NCBI GenBank assembly: GCA_946902985.2
Contig: OX336391.1
Location: 300,210,775 to 300,274,774, forward strand
DNA: 64,000 nt
Reading direction: 5' to 3'
Origin: Meconema thalassinum
Lineage: Eukaryota > Arthropoda > Insecta > Orthoptera > Tettigoniidae
Positions within the stretch are counted from its first letter, which is position 1. Each line of letters starts with the position of its first letter. A program made the translations under genes and the position numbers. Positions 12,922-24,449 of the stretch are shown here, in pieces. The notes under the pieces are model-generated. The model saw only the letters and a program-made list of their open reading frames with translations. It was not told the origin of the DNA and ran no database searches.

Positions 12922-15435
12922 TATATATGATTTATTGAGGGGAAAAAAACCTCTTGTATATACTTCATTAAAAATACAGGTGCAAAAAAATATTTAAAAA
13001 AATAAAGGGGCCCCAAAAATCTGAGGGACTTGGGCCTCATTTTACCTTAATCCGGCACTGCGTATGCGCAATCCAACAACATTTGTTATTTGTTTATTTT
13101 CGGCTTTTCACTGTCTATAGACAGGTTTCATTCACAAAACAGCACGTAGACGCATCCTTTTTGGATTCAGTGTACATATTCTGCTCGACGTGACGACCAT
13201 CAATCTCGTCGAACACGATGTAACATATTTGCGACGCATGTTCTGTTAGGTACTCTCTCTCTCTCAAAAAAATAAAGCTGTTTTCCTCATAAGCTACAAA
13301 TGTCTTGTTTATAGAAAACTACCCATGTGCTCCCACAGAAAAAAATCGACATGCGTTAAATCCGCCGATCGTGGTGGCCACTATGACCCAACCACTGCTA
13401 GCGAATGTTCGGCCGAGATGCTGTCAGACGGCAAGTGAAAAGTATCGTATGTCCATATTATTGAAATCATGCTTGTTCAAGAGTGTTAAGTAGGAGATCC
13501 TTCAAGAAATTTCTCTAGTGAATTTCCCTGCTATTGATAGGAATGCACCATGTAACATTGTCAGAACAATGTGCAGTAGTGCACATGGTGTATAATTGGC
13601 CGATAAACATGCATGAATCGTTCAATATTTGAAGGATATAGTACCTGAAGATGTGCAATTTTACAGCATGCATATAATTTAGTATGTAAATACATTTTTG
13701 AATGATTCTGAATTTTCATATTTTCTTTAATTTCTGGTAGTCCCAACCATGCACACGAACTTAAGGTAGAAAGCCATGAGGCCAGGCCATCTCCATACAT
13801 ACTGTAGTACAGTAGATGAGAGGTTTCAAACAGCGTCAGCTATTCTTAAAATGTTTTTTTTTTTTCTGTGGTTTCCCATTTTATTAACCCCATGCAAAAT
13901 ACTGGGTCAGTGCCTTTTAACTGGATTTCCTTCCAAAATCCCATGACCAGTTTCATACATTTTACCTTGAACACTCCCATGAGGTTGGAGGCAGATAGGG
14001 CATCGGGCCATAAAAACACGTCACATAGGCATTAATTGCGGTTTATCTTAAATCCCATACAAATGGGAGTAATAATGGGTATTTCTTATTTGGAATATGA
14101 TTGCTGATGGTCAAGTAAGGAAATAAGCTTTTTTTTTTATATATAGCTGGTGCTGACCCTGCTTTGCTGCAGTGGTCCCCACTCCTCCTTGACCCCTCTA
14201 GCCAACAAGCACTAGGCTAAACAAATGTGCAGCATTGCTCAGTGGCAATCATATCTCAAACAGGTACATGATGATCACTGTTGTTTTGAAGTGTGGAACA
14301 GCAAGATAATCTGCCCATAGATAATACACACACATAGGCTACAGTACCGACAGCGGTAGCTACGCTCGCTTAAGTGCAGCGTTAGGCTATGGGGCCAAGC
14401 CCTTTGCGGACTCTGTAGACGCACCGTTGGCCATCCTTGAAATGGTTTTCTACGGTTTCCCCATTTTCAACTCCAGGCAAATGCTGGGACGGTACCTTCT
14501 GACAGGCCATGGCCGCTTCCTTCCACATCCTTGCCTAGTTTCATTCATTTCATCTCTCATTAACTCCTCTCATAAGGTTGGCATCAGGAAGGGCATCCAG
14601 CCATGAAATCCACCCACCACATAGCATTTCATGGCATGTCATCCCCGACCCCTTTGGAAACGGGAATAATACATACATAGGCTTCAGTAACTTATTATGG
14701 TAATGCATGTTATTCTTGACAATTGCCAAGAATATGAAGTCGATACGGACCAAAATGAAGAATAATACTCCTAATAATGCATTTTATTTTAAACAGATTT
14801 CTTCTTCAAAATCTCTTATAGGATAATATTCCCTCATGCAATCTAGTATTTCCCAAAGCAGTGGACATGGAATTATTATACAGGGAAGGTAATAATAGCA
14901 TGGGGTCACCGGAAGGTAATGAGTTGGGAACTGGAGTGTCTGGCCAGGGATTTACAAAAATATGTAATCATAATCAAGTGACCGTCAAACTCAATTGTGC
15001 AGGGTATATCATCATATACTATTGTATCAGATATGTTTTCTACGAGTCAGATTCAATCTACAAAATGAAAAGTTGTGATCTACATATAGCCTATTTAATG
15101 GCACAAGGATTAATGATGTAACAAAACAAACAGAAAATTTGCATGAACCTTTAATAGCATTTATTTTGAATTCCCAGGTCATACAATCTTGGGAAGTGGA
15201 TCTAGCAAATCTGAATAGATCCGACAATGCTTTGAGACAAATGTATGGCCCATGCAATGGTTGTAGTAGTAGTTGATGGGATCTCATCAATACGAGGTAG
15301 GTGTGAAGTGCATCCTTGGAGCATCACAGTTGGCCCTGTTGACTGTGTGGGTATTTACTTTCTACAACTTCATTCCATATGGGCAAAAATAGTATGAGAT
15401 GGAGGCATTATTTTTCATTTTCCCCTCATATTAAA

Positions 15436-16700
15436 TATTGTGTACAATACTGGTTAACAGAGTAATAAGCATATACTCTAAAATAGGACAGTGATAGCAG
15501 TCCTCAGTCCTCTGGGTCCTAGCATTAGATGGAACAATATACATTGCAACATACACAGTATAATAGGTTTTGGAGAGACCTGGTGCAGATGTTACGAGTT
15601 GATGTCAATGAACGACCTTCCCGTTGTGAGGAGGATGAAATGACTGATGACGATGTCATGAACACCCAATTCCTGAGTCAGGGATATTGACAGCACAAAG
15701 TTAAAATCTCACAACTTAGCCAAGAATCTAACCCAGGGCTCTTTGAGACAAATGTATGGGCCATGCAAAGGTTCTAGTAGTAGTCGATGGGGTCTCATCA
15801 GCAGCCTAGGTGGACGTACAGCATATTAATGGATGGCACTTATTGTTGTACAATTTTTGTGTGGACTGGATCAGTCAGTAAGGCTAGAAAGGGTTTCAAA
15901 TTAATACAGTACAAGTTATTTGTTAAATTATACACTATAATAAGCCTAAGTAAAATATAGATACAATCTTATTATATAATTCACTAAGGCTAAGGTGTAT
16001 GTTTCACAAAACTCAATCTCCTAAACCAGAAGGAGTTAGAAGGTGTGGTTTGCATCAAAATCTTCCAAATCGTCTCAATAGTATAGGAAAAATCTTGCAT
16101 TTCTTGAAAAGTCAATGGAAATATATTTACTTGTTTATAAAGTGCTTTTAAACAAATTAACGAAACGATAGCCCCTGCGAGAACTCTGTCGCCTACAGCC
16201 TGCATGGCACAGAGCAGGGCGGGTAGTCTGTACACATGGGGCACACACAACCCATTATGCGAGAGTTCTCGCATGGTTCCCCTAGTATATAAATATTACT
16301 GTATTACATATCCAGAAGCAAAATGTTGAATTCAAAATTAATTACTATAGATTAAATATACATTTTCAATTAACTAAATATAATGTTAGAAAATCTCTCT
16401 CAATGTCATACAACATTATGGGAGCAAACTAAAACCGTGGAACACAAATGTCTTTAAACACATTCTTTGTAAATTTGTTTATGTACATAGCTCAATCAGA
16501 CAATTTTACATCCTGTTTCCTTTGGGAACAGATATTTCCAACACAAATTTCTTGGCTTATTTTTAGTTTTGTTACTAGTTAGCAGCCCATATCTAATAAA
16601 TGTTTGACCACAACCTTTATTTATTTATAATTAGAACTGCTTTCACTGTCCTATTTTAGAGTATATGCTTATTACTCTGTTAACCAGTATTTTACACAAT
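15436..16700. repeat. 66-bp inverted repeat pair
   Basis: The segment 15436-15501 matches the reverse complement of 16636-16700 almost perfectly, including CTGGTTAACAGAGTAATAAG and CTCTAAAATAGGACAGTGA. The arms are 1.1 kb apart. They may be terminal repeats of an unclassified ~1.27-kb DNA transposon, but I could not find a convincing target duplication. The sequence between has no recognisable transposase. Confidence 0.6.
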
Positions 16701-16968
16701 TAGTAAGGTAATGGAAACCGATGAGCCAAAAATCTCACTGGTCTCCATACTATACCAATTTGCCCTTCAATAATTTCACATTTCTTCCAAAAGCCATACA
16801 ACGTATAGTGGTGTGTGGATAATAAAAAGGAACTATTAGGACACCACCTTAGAATAGGAACCAACCAATCGAAATTGCCATGCAAGATTTCGAGTTATGT
16901 ACAGCACTCAATTGGGCTTGAATACAGAAAACCATTATTACCCATTAAGATTTGATTGCCGCTGAGCA

Positions 16969-17105
16969 TGGCTGCGCCAGTGTTTGTTGTTTATTGTAAC
17001 AGCTGCCCCACGGGACGAGCGAGGAACACAGCGATGACAGAATGCATTCTGCACATAAGTCAAGCAGCATTGCGCATCACAGGAGCTCATGTCACCACGG
17101 ACAGT
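16969..17105 (+). repeat. Dispersed repeat, copy 1 (pair with 53291-53420)
   Basis: CCGCTGAGCATGGCTGCGCC and the following ~115 bp match 53291-53420 in the same orientation at roughly 75-80 percent by eye. Shared blocks include CGGGACGAGC, ACACA and CATTGCGCAT. It is an unclassified repeat family with two copies in the window. Confidence 0.5.
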
Positions 17106-17320
17106 TAAACCATGACTGAGGCTAATGAACCAGAGTCATATCCTACTCGCGCAACTGTACCTGTCAACGAAGCAGGCTGACGTGTGACACAAGTCACACC
17201 GCCGGCAATCAATTCGTGAAAGGGTAATAACCTCAAAGAAAATGTATATGACTTTTTATTGTGAGTTCCCATTCCATGACAGTCTATTCATTATGCTGGA
17301 TTTTAGCAGACATTTATAAG

Positions 17321-18176
17321 TAGGGCTCGGATTTTTAGGTAAATAAATATTTTATAATGTAAATACATATTTTAAGCATATTTTCTATAAATACATAAAT
17401 TCATGTTTTTCACTTATTAGCACATAAAAAGACATAATATTTACATGATGTTTTAAATCAGTATGCTAGATCTTTCAGGTTATTGCATTTTGTTCTGTGT
17501 TACTTCAACGGGGAAGAACCTGTGAGCTATCTAATCTTCATGCAGAGCGTATGTCAGCTTGCAACTGTGTTATTCTTAACTGGTCGCCCCGTGCCACTCA
17601 CTGCGGAAGCCGGGCATTTCCTTGTCCATAGCCATAATGCATCACGTTCTAGACCTCTACCAGCTACCTGAAACCAGTGTCACTCACATGCAGGTCATTT
17701 CTGGCACTGTAAAGTGTAAGGCAGTTCTACGATGTCTAAAGTAAAAAAAAAAAAAAAAAAACTACTAGTTATCGTCTGTTGCAGAATTTAAGGATAATTT
17801 TACTGATGGGGACGTACTGTTCTGACAACCATGTAGGTAAGCAATCAAGACAGAACAGCGATCTCAAGTAACACAACACCTGAAGGGCAAGAAACATATT
17901 GCCGCAGTTTCGCGCCTTCAGAAGATGTGTTTCGCGATAATCGTCGGTCATTTGTGATGGACAACCTGAATATGTATCTCGTGTATTGTAATTCTCCAGT
18001 AGTTAGTGAGACATAGCATAAGTTGCATTCGTGAGTACTGCATATTGTTTATATTCACATTAATCAACTAAATTATAATTAAATATTTTTACTTTTTTGT
18101 CACATATTTCAAGTATTTTTAATACATAAAAAATAAATATTTTCACGATTTTTAGCACCTAAAAATCCGAGCCCTA
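17321..18176. mobile_element. hAT-type MITE
   Basis: Perfect inverted ends TAGGGCTCGGATTTTTAGGT are present. The flanks TTTATAAG (17313-17320) and TTCATAAG (18177-18184) match at 7 of 8 positions, as for a hAT target duplication. The 856-bp body has AT-rich subterminal regions with repeated TAAATAAATATTTT-type motifs at both ends. A poly-A run is at about 17743-17760. No transposase was recognised. Confidence 0.8.
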
Positions 18177-18387
18177 TTCATAAGTTTATGGAAAACCATA
18201 ATTTCCTGAAAATTCAATAGAGCTACAAAAATAAAATAAATGCGTATGACCTTCCTTGTATAAGAAGTTGTTGATTTATTTAGGGGTTTGCGACATCGTA
18301 TCATGTAGCCCTGTGTACTTGGGTGTGTGTGGAATTTGTTTGCTAACCCGTGATGTGATGGCTGTATTAGTGTGTGTATTTGTAATT

Positions 18388-18388
18388 C

Positions 18389-18424
<36 letters not shown>
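18388..18424 (+). repeat. (AAT)n microsatellite
   Basis: About twelve perfect AAT units sit directly before a SINE-like sequence. Confidence 0.9.
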
Positions 18425-18425
<1 letters not shown>

Positions 18426-18720
18426 TTATTAGTTTTACATCCTTTTTAACTACTGAGGCTTTTAGAGACACCACATTTGCAATTCAGATTAGAATTGGGA
18501 AGGAGGTGGCCATGGCCTTAATTTAGGAACCATCCCGGCATTCGTCTGGAGTAAAAGTGGAACCATGGAAAACCACTTCCAGGATGGGTGAAGTGGGGAA
18601 TTGAAGATGCCTCTTGTCAGTTTTGCCTCATGAGACTGAGACTGAATGTATCCCATTCCAGCCCTCAGACCAGATGTTCACATGTTCACGTATGTAGGCG
18701 ACTTTAACGTTTCCTTTTTT
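18425..18720. mobile_element. SINE-like repeat (GTTATTAGTTTTAC family)
   Basis: It begins GTTATTAGTTTTACATCC and continues CTACTGAGGCTTTTAGAGAC. A second copy at 61304-61450 has GTTATTGGTTTTACGTCCC and CTACTGCGGCTTTTAGGGAC. The family looks like an abundant insect SINE. Neither copy has a clear tRNA head. Confidence 0.6.
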
Positions 18721-19397
18721 CGTCCCATTACAGCGTCCAGGTGAAAGCTGACAGTCGTGTAATTCCTTCAATTCGAGCTTAGTAAGTTATTGCTACATCT
18801 TTCGTTTTAGTCCTAGTTTTTTCTGACGCATTCATTTTTCTAAAACCATCATTATTTCTTTATAGTTGGGAAGCAGGCTTAAACTCTGGCTGGTTCACCC
18901 CATCACAGACTCCGTATGACGGTTTCTTCAAAGTGTAAAGTTTCCACCCAATCAGACAATGAGAAAATAACGACGACCCAACTTTGGTTCAAGACAATTT
19001 CCCGGACCAAGGTCATGAAGATTGGCTTTAAAACAGGAACCCGTAACACAAATGGAGAGCCAGCAAGCCCACTGGCTGCATTATAATTACCTCCAATATA
19101 TAGTTTTTAAACATTTTAACCAAATTTTTTCGACGGCTTGTTGAATAGGGCACCTGCTAGATCATAATATGGATAAGGCCACCAAGACCAGACGTATCTC
19201 TTTTAGCTGTGCTTGTTTCTCCTTTTATAATGTGGATGGGATGGTATTTTGGAATTAATTTTGATTGCTACTTTTAATTTTTGCAGCATGATAAGTTAAT
19301 ATTTTAGAATTAATTTAGTGTCTATTTTAATGTTTTTCTTAAAGTGTACGTGTTTTGTGTATTATGATGGATGTGAATATGTTATTAATTTTTGCGG

Positions 19398-19427
19398 TTG
19401 AAGAAGGGCCCATGAGGCCCGAAACAT
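19398..19427 (+). ncRNA. Hammerhead-ribozyme-like relic (Penelope-like element)
   Basis: The order of motifs is TTGAAGA (19398-19404), a stem GGGCC/GGCCC (19406-19410 with 19416-19420), GAAAC (19421-19425), then ATGTCC. This is the hammerhead core order, with an ACATGT palindrome for stem III and a GTC cleavage triplet. The first core base is T where the consensus CTGANGA needs C, so cleavage is probably lost. Stem II differs from the 36035 copy by two compensated base pairs, which argues that the helix was under selection in the parent elements. Confidence 0.5.
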
Positions 19428-19496
19428 GTCCTTAATGGCAATAAATTAATAGATGCCAATAATAAATTTGTATTGATTGGGCGGAGACCCCCTTAA

Positions 19497-19605
19497 CCCA
19501 TTATAATTGTCATTAAATTTCTTGGCCGAGCTGGGAATTGAACCAGGGCCTCCGCAGTGACAGCCAAGAGTGCTAGCCACTATGCAATCCTTTTTTGTAT
19601 AAAGC
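19497..19605 (-). mobile_element. tRNA-derived SINE fragment
   Basis: On the minus strand a tRNA-like head shows GTGGCTAGCACTCTTGGCTG (A-box region) and GGTTCAATTCCC (B box). No tRNA acceptor stem closes around it. A short body follows to the left. Confidence 0.55.
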
Positions 19606-19990
19606 TGAATTTTAAGTACATTTGATGGTTGGATTAAATGCTTGTCCATTATTTTGGTTTATTTTATTATTAAGACATGAGCAAGTTTATTAAAACACTA
19701 CATATAAATGGACAACATTTTAAAATTATTGACTATATCAAAATCCTAATGGGCCTATTCATTGACCGACCCTAAAAATATACCTATGCAAAATTTCAAT
19801 TGGTTTAGTAGTTTTTGCATAAAAGAAACATAAATAGAACGGCTTTCAGATTTATTATAGAATTCCAGTTTCCCTTCAAAACAAATACACAGCAATACAG
19901 TATTCTAAGGAAGGGAATTAAATTTTGCAGAGTCAAAAATGATTATAAGAAAAGAAGCACTTATGAGAAACCTGTAAATCATCTTCTTTC

Positions 19991-20509
19991 CTAGCGTATT
20001 TCCCGTGTTGACGCAGAGTCCGCTTGCTTGGTGGTTGTTCGCCACTTCTTCCTGTCAAGGGCATTTTCAGGTTTGAGACCGCACACCAGTAGGTCTTCAC
20101 TGATTTTATCCATCCATCGTTTCTTTGGGCGCCCACGGGATCGATGCCCTCCTGGATTGTATCGGAGGGCCGTTTTTATCACAGAATTCTCATCACTTCT
20201 AGTGATATGCCCATACCAGCGAAGACGTACTTCCCTCATTTTGTCTTTAATTGTTGCAACTCCCATTTGTTTCCTTACATGTTCATTTCTGACATGGTTA
20301 AGTCTTGTAATACCCATGGACCAACAGAGCATTTTCATTCCCATACCATGGAGGACTTGTTCATGTTTGATTGAAGCTGGCCAACATTCTGTGCAATAGA
20401 ATGCCACTGGCTTTATCATGGTCTTGTAAACTTTTCCTTTCTGGTGGATAGGTATTTTCTTATCACACAGTACTCCAGTGACTTGGGGGCCATTATAGCC
20501 ACGCAGCAT
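19991..20509 (-). pseudogene. RTE-like LINE C-terminal domain fragment
   Basis: This is an open frame of 172 residues within the LINE at 19985-23925. It holds the region after the reverse-transcriptase core: KTMIKPVAFYCTECWPA (a thumb-like segment), then RLNHVRNEHVRKQMGV, LRWYGHITR and RGRPKKRWMDKISEDL, motifs typical of RTE-type proteins. The frame opens at an internal methionine, not a true start. The catalytic domain lies upstream in other frames, so no functional protein is expected. Confidence 0.75.
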
Positions 20510-20699
20510 TTACTCGTGCTCGGGCATCAAGAATGGTTTCGCCATCCGAAGATATGAGAGAACCAAGGTACTTAAATTTAGTGTTTTTATTGAGATGATA
20601 GTGGTTGTTGTTTGAGTCTTCAGTCTTTTGACTGGTTTGATGTAGCTTCCCGTGTCTCCCTGTCCTGAGCTAATCGTTTCATCTCTTCAATGTTAATGG

Positions 20700-21707
20700 T
20701 ATCATTGGTCTGTGTGCCACATTGTAGATATTCGGTTTTTCCTATGTCGAGTTATAAACCATTTTTGCTCAGACAATCTTTCCAGCACAGAACATGATTC
20801 TCGAGATTTTCAAGAGTTTGTTCGGCGAGAAATACATCATCAGCATATAAGATTGTCCTTGGGTGAGTTGTTTCTATGTCTGCTGTTACTGTATCCTTAC
20901 ACAAAATGAACAGAAGGGACGAAAGTGCAGAACCTTGATGAATTCCAACACTGATGGGGGAATGTAGGTGAAACTCTAAGCTGGACAGCGTACCATACTT
21001 GTGGCGTTATGATCGAGGGACTAGATGCATCGGACATAAGCTTCTGGGACCCTGTGAACCCAAAGTGATTTCCATACGAACTCACGTGGCACTCTGTCGA
21101 AAGCCTTTTCGAGATCCAGAAATGCCAGAAGTACAGGCAGGTTCTTTTCTCTGTGTTTTTCAGTGAGTAGGCGTGCTGCATGGATTGCATTCGTTGTACC
21201 AACCCCTTTAACAAAACCACATTGGTTTGGAGAGATTTGATCATGCAGCGTATTCGGCTGTCAAGAATATGCTCAAAGATTTTCATTGAGTGGCAGTGGG
21301 CGAATTGAGCGGTAATTGGAACACTCACCAACATCGCCTTTGTCCTTCCAAATTGGTATGGTCGTACTGGTTCACCAGATTGTAGGCATACATCTATCAT
21401 CAAGGATACGGTTGAAAAGTGCTGTAAACATTTCAGTGCCATGTTGTCCAAGTAACTTCCAGATTTCAAATGATATGTCATCTGGGCCGGTTGCTTTGCC
21501 ATTTTTCATTTTACTTGCAGGCATCGACACCTCTTCTACTGTAATTTGAGGGACAGATCCTACAATTGGATTACTGCTTGATATAGCTGGGTACGGAAAC
21601 TCTTCATTGCACATTTCTTTGAAATAATCTCTCCATCGATGTAGGTAGTCTGTTGGGTCTCTTAAGACGTTGGTGGTTAGCATTTTTAATCTGCAGGACA
21701 TGTCCAA
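20700..21707 (-). pseudogene. RTE-like LINE reverse-transcriptase relic
   Basis: The frame 21372-21707 holds the segment before the RT core, ending KMKNGKATGPDDISFEIWKL, the region known to precede RT motif 1. The frames below 21502 keep scattered RT remnants, including a stretch around 21100 that reads like the FLDLEKAFDRVP motif with substitutions and stops. The YADD-type active-site region near 20830 is damaged. No intact reverse transcriptase can be read. Confidence 0.65.
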
Positions 21708-21865
21708 TATCTTCCGTTGCTCGATGACGGGATCTTGAAAGGCTATAGACCTTGTGATGTATCAAGCTGGTTATACAGTTCCTGATAATGGTCGTTTTTT
21801 GCTCTGGTAACAGCTTGTTTAGCAGTTTATTTCAGAGTCTTATATTGATGAAGATCTTCAGCTAA

Positions 21866-22315
21866 TAGGAATCTATGTTTCGCGGGCTTATAGGCCATGT
21901 TCCAAGGACATTTTGTCGTCCTGACGTTTCGCTGAATACTGCGTTCAGCATGTTCACAGGTTACATTAAGCGAGGTAAAACAAGTAAACAGAAGATATAT
22001 AGTCAACAACCCACACATAGAGGCTACCATAGCAACGGCGTACCACATAAAAGTAATGCAACAGACGAGCAGCCCTGTCCTTGATGCATTACTTTTATGT
22101 GGTATGCCGTTGCTATGGTAGCCTCTATGTGTGGGTTGTTGACTATTTATCTTCCGTTTACTTGTTTTACCTCGCTTAATGTAACCTGTGAACATGCTGA
22201 ACGCAGTATTCAGCGAAACGTCAGGACGACAAAATGTCCTTGGAACACGGCCTATAAGCCCGCGAAACAGAGATTCCTATTTCAACGCCGGTCGTGAAAG
22301 TCTAAATTTTTACTT
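21866..22315. mobile_element. 450-bp foldback element with 195-bp arms, inserted in the LINE
   Basis: The left arm 21866-22060 is the near-perfect reverse complement of 22085-22279, with a 24-bp loop. It is flanked by a perfect 12-bp direct repeat ATCTTCAGCTAA at 21854-21865 and 22316-22327. Removing the insert and one repeat restores the LINE reading frame across RLAED. An extra 36 bp (22280-22315) lies between the right arm and the right duplication, so the arms are not exactly terminal. Each arm contains GCGAAACGTC beside CTGAA/TTCAG, reminiscent of a degraded hammerhead core, so it may be an inverted pair of Penelope-like terminal repeats. Confidence 0.85.
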
Positions 22316-23140
22316 ATCTTCAGCTAACCTTATTTGGCTCCAAGTCTTGAAGGCCTGCTTCTTCGCATTGATGGCTAGTTGAATGTCTTCGTTCCACCAC
22401 CAGGTTTGTTTATCAACGAACCGCTTTCCCTGCTTCGTTACTCCGAGGGTTTGGATTGCCACTGCATGTACCTGGTCTGTGATTTCTCTCCATATGGCCT
22501 CTGCTGGTTGGTCAACATTTAGCGAGTGCATTGAGATTAGATACAAACGTATTCACCTCGCCAAGCTTCCACCATGTGATCCTCTCTGGACCAATTCTGT
22601 GTGGCTGAATCGGTTTGATTTTGCCAATTTCCATGTCTAGAACTAGTAGTTTATGCTGTGGCGCTATACTTTCAGATGGTATTACCTTGGTGATTCATGC
22701 CATTTTGAAATCCTGCCTCCCTACCAGCCAGCAGTCAATCTGTGTAGAGTGTTCACCGCTAGTGTAAGTGATAAGATCACCTGTCATGCCGATGATGAAG
22801 TGATAAGATGTGTAGGTCTCTTCTTAAAGAAGGTATTGACAACCACTAGGTCATGAACTTCAGTAAAGTCTAGGATCCTGCATCCACCTCCATTTCTTTC
22901 TCCAAATCCTTGACCACCATGGCACTGGATGTATCCATCTCTTGCTTTCCCAACGTGGCAGTTTAGGTCTCTGCCAAGAAAAATATACTCCCCTGGGACT
23001 ATTGTTTGAACGTAGGCACTCGGTTTCTCCCAGAAGTCATCCTTCTCAGTTTCAAGGCAACCAGTTTGTGGAGCGTAGCAGGAGATGATTCGCAAAGTTG
23101 CTATGCTTGTGTTAATCCTAAGTGAGATAATGCGATCCAA
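22310..23140 (-). pseudogene. RTE-like LINE endonuclease and linker fragments
   Basis: The frame 22784-23140 (118 residues) carries the middle of an exonuclease-endonuclease-phosphatase domain: ISCYAPQTGC, then FLGRDLNCHVG where the family has GDLN, then GFGERNGGGCRILDF and NTFFKKRPTHLIT. The next piece, 22310-22546 (78 residues), contains KTLGVTKQGKRF-like sequence, WWWNEDIQLAI and KKQAFKTWSQIRLAED, the conserved linker between endonuclease and RT. Stops separate the pieces. The final RLAED codons form part of the target site duplicated by the foldback element. Confidence 0.75.
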
Positions 23141-24258
23141 TATTCTATCTACTTCAACGACAGAGTCACGTAGCTTCTGGTGTATGACTACTGCGACACC
23201 ATTCCTGGCAGAATTTGGGCCATGATAAATAAGCTTGTAGCCTTCGCCAATATCTTTTGATTTTGAGCCCTTCCATCTTGTTTCTTGGACACAAACAATG
23301 TCAATTCGTCTGTTCTTAAGGGTGTCGGCAAGTTCTCTACTTCTTCCAGTGAGAGTTCCTATATTAATGGTGGCTAATCGTAGTTCGGGGACTCACTTCG
23401 TTCATTTCTCATGCCACTCGGGCAGGGTCAATGCGCGTCACCTGTGGGGAACGCCCTCACTTTGGATCTACATGAATTGATGTAACAACCACAATTAATT
23501 TGATACGACAAAAAGTATGCCAACCATGTGTCGAGTCACCTGGCGTTGGATTTTATCAGGCCGCCCCTAACCTGGGGAACAGACGCTACGTTGCCTGATA
23601 AGTGTCCATAATATGGACAAATTCCTTTTAATCTATTAACCTCGAGCACTGGGTTGCCTCTTCCGCCAACTTCACTGTACCAAAGGACTCCTTCACCACT
23701 GAAGGTGCCGTTGAGGTCTTCACTCATAACCCTGAGCTGGGCCCTCCATATTTATAAACTCTGGAGTGAGGGTGTCCCAGCATTGTGAAGCTTCCAGGAA
23801 TTGGGCTAGCTGTTTTTATTGGTGGGTATTAGAACCTACCCTAACAATACAGTTAGGACTCCGCTATCCGCCCCCTGGGGATGCAGCCTCTAGAGGTTAC
23901 AGGTTCCCCCGAGGAAAGTCTACAAAACAGAAGATTATCTATTTTCAGCAAGTATCAGCACCAATATTAAATAAAACAAGTAGTGATTTCAAACCTACCT
24001 GCCTCCAGTGATATCTTGCTCTAAGATGTACATTTCTTTTGCACTTTTGCCATAGTAAATTATCCTTTTCACTATCTTTCTCCTTTTCCTGCTTGAGATT
24101 GTTGTCTGTATTATGATTTTATTTTATTTTCCAACAGTATACGGCTACTGTAGGATTCCATACCTTTTTAATCCAGCATATGCCAGGAAAAGTACAGAAA
24201 TATAGAAAGAGGATAACACAACAGCATGCTGGTGAGAGCAAGGAGAGAAATAATAAGG

Positions 24259-24449
24259 AAGCTTGTAGTTTTACGTGACCATTAATCTTGTGATCACGAG
24301 CCACGGTACCTCTATTTTAACGTGGAATCCGAACCACAGGACATGATATTTCACATAGAAAATCTCGCATACATTGGCTGGGAATCGAACCCGGTCCACC
24401 TTGGTGAGAGGCAAGCAGCTTGACCACTGCACCACCACACCTCCCGAGA
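24259..24449 (-). mobile_element. tRNA-derived SINE, 16-bp target duplication
   Basis: Perfect 16-bp direct repeats GAGAGAAATAATAAGG at 24243-24258 and 24450-24465 define the 191-bp element. On the minus strand the head carries GTGGTGGTGCAGTGGTCAAG (A box), then GGGTTCGATTCCC (B box). The body then shows an ACGTTAAAATAGAGG segment. A relative lies at 63851-64000. The perfect target duplication suggests a recent insertion. Confidence 0.85.

Larger units (their letters stand above)
11521..13060. mobile_element. hAT-type non-autonomous element
   Basis: The ends are CAGTGCTGGATTA on the left and the reverse complement of CAGTGCCGGATTA on the right, with GGGCCCC just inside both. The flanks are TGTATGCG (11513-11520) and CGTATGCG (13061-13068), a 7 of 8 match to an 8-bp target duplication as expected for hAT. 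Nearly all of the interior is a second element (11645-12921). Without it, only about 260 bp of hAT sequence remains, so this was a MITE-sized element before being split. Confidence 0.75.
13069..17320. other. Gene-free stretch with SINE pieces and local duplications
   Basis: No host exon was recognised. SINE-like sequence appears at about 13866-14060 and 14441-14670; both contain TTTCCCATTTT or TTTCCCCATTTT and a downstream CCCATGAGGTTGG or CATAAGGTTGG segment, so they are two copies of one family. A ~75-bp segment near 15224-15300 recurs near 15741-15820. Open frames at 15990-16274 and 13561-13800 on the minus strand match nothing I recognise. Confidence 0.45.
19985..23925 (-). mobile_element. 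RTE-like LINE, nearly full length, decayed
   Basis: Read right to left on the minus strand the element is collinear with endonuclease/reverse-transcriptase LINEs often annotated as craniofacial development protein 2-like. A 5' region (23930-23400) comes first. The endonuclease follows, with LATINIGTLTGRSRELADTL and VQETRWKG around 23390-23260, SCYAPQTGC near 23070 and GRDLNCHVG near 22970. A linker with WWWNEDIQLAINAKKQAFK lies near 22400. The reverse transcriptase region is at 21700-20700. The C-terminal region RLRWYGHITR with GRPKKRWMDKI lies near 20230-20100. Many stops and frameshifts, a small foreign repeat near 20600-20690 and the foldback insertion at 21866-22315 show it is inactive. 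Confidence 0.85.

Noticed and set aside
13100..13500. Possible transposon relic (frames around GGTGGCCACTATGACCC)
   Set aside because: Looks vaguely like a decayed mariner-type region, but no diagnostic motif or terminal repeats could be read.
22190..22240. Functional hammerhead ribozyme in the foldback arm
   Set aside because: GAAACGTC is present, but the first core reads CTGAAC where CTGANGA is required, so a working ribozyme is unlikely.
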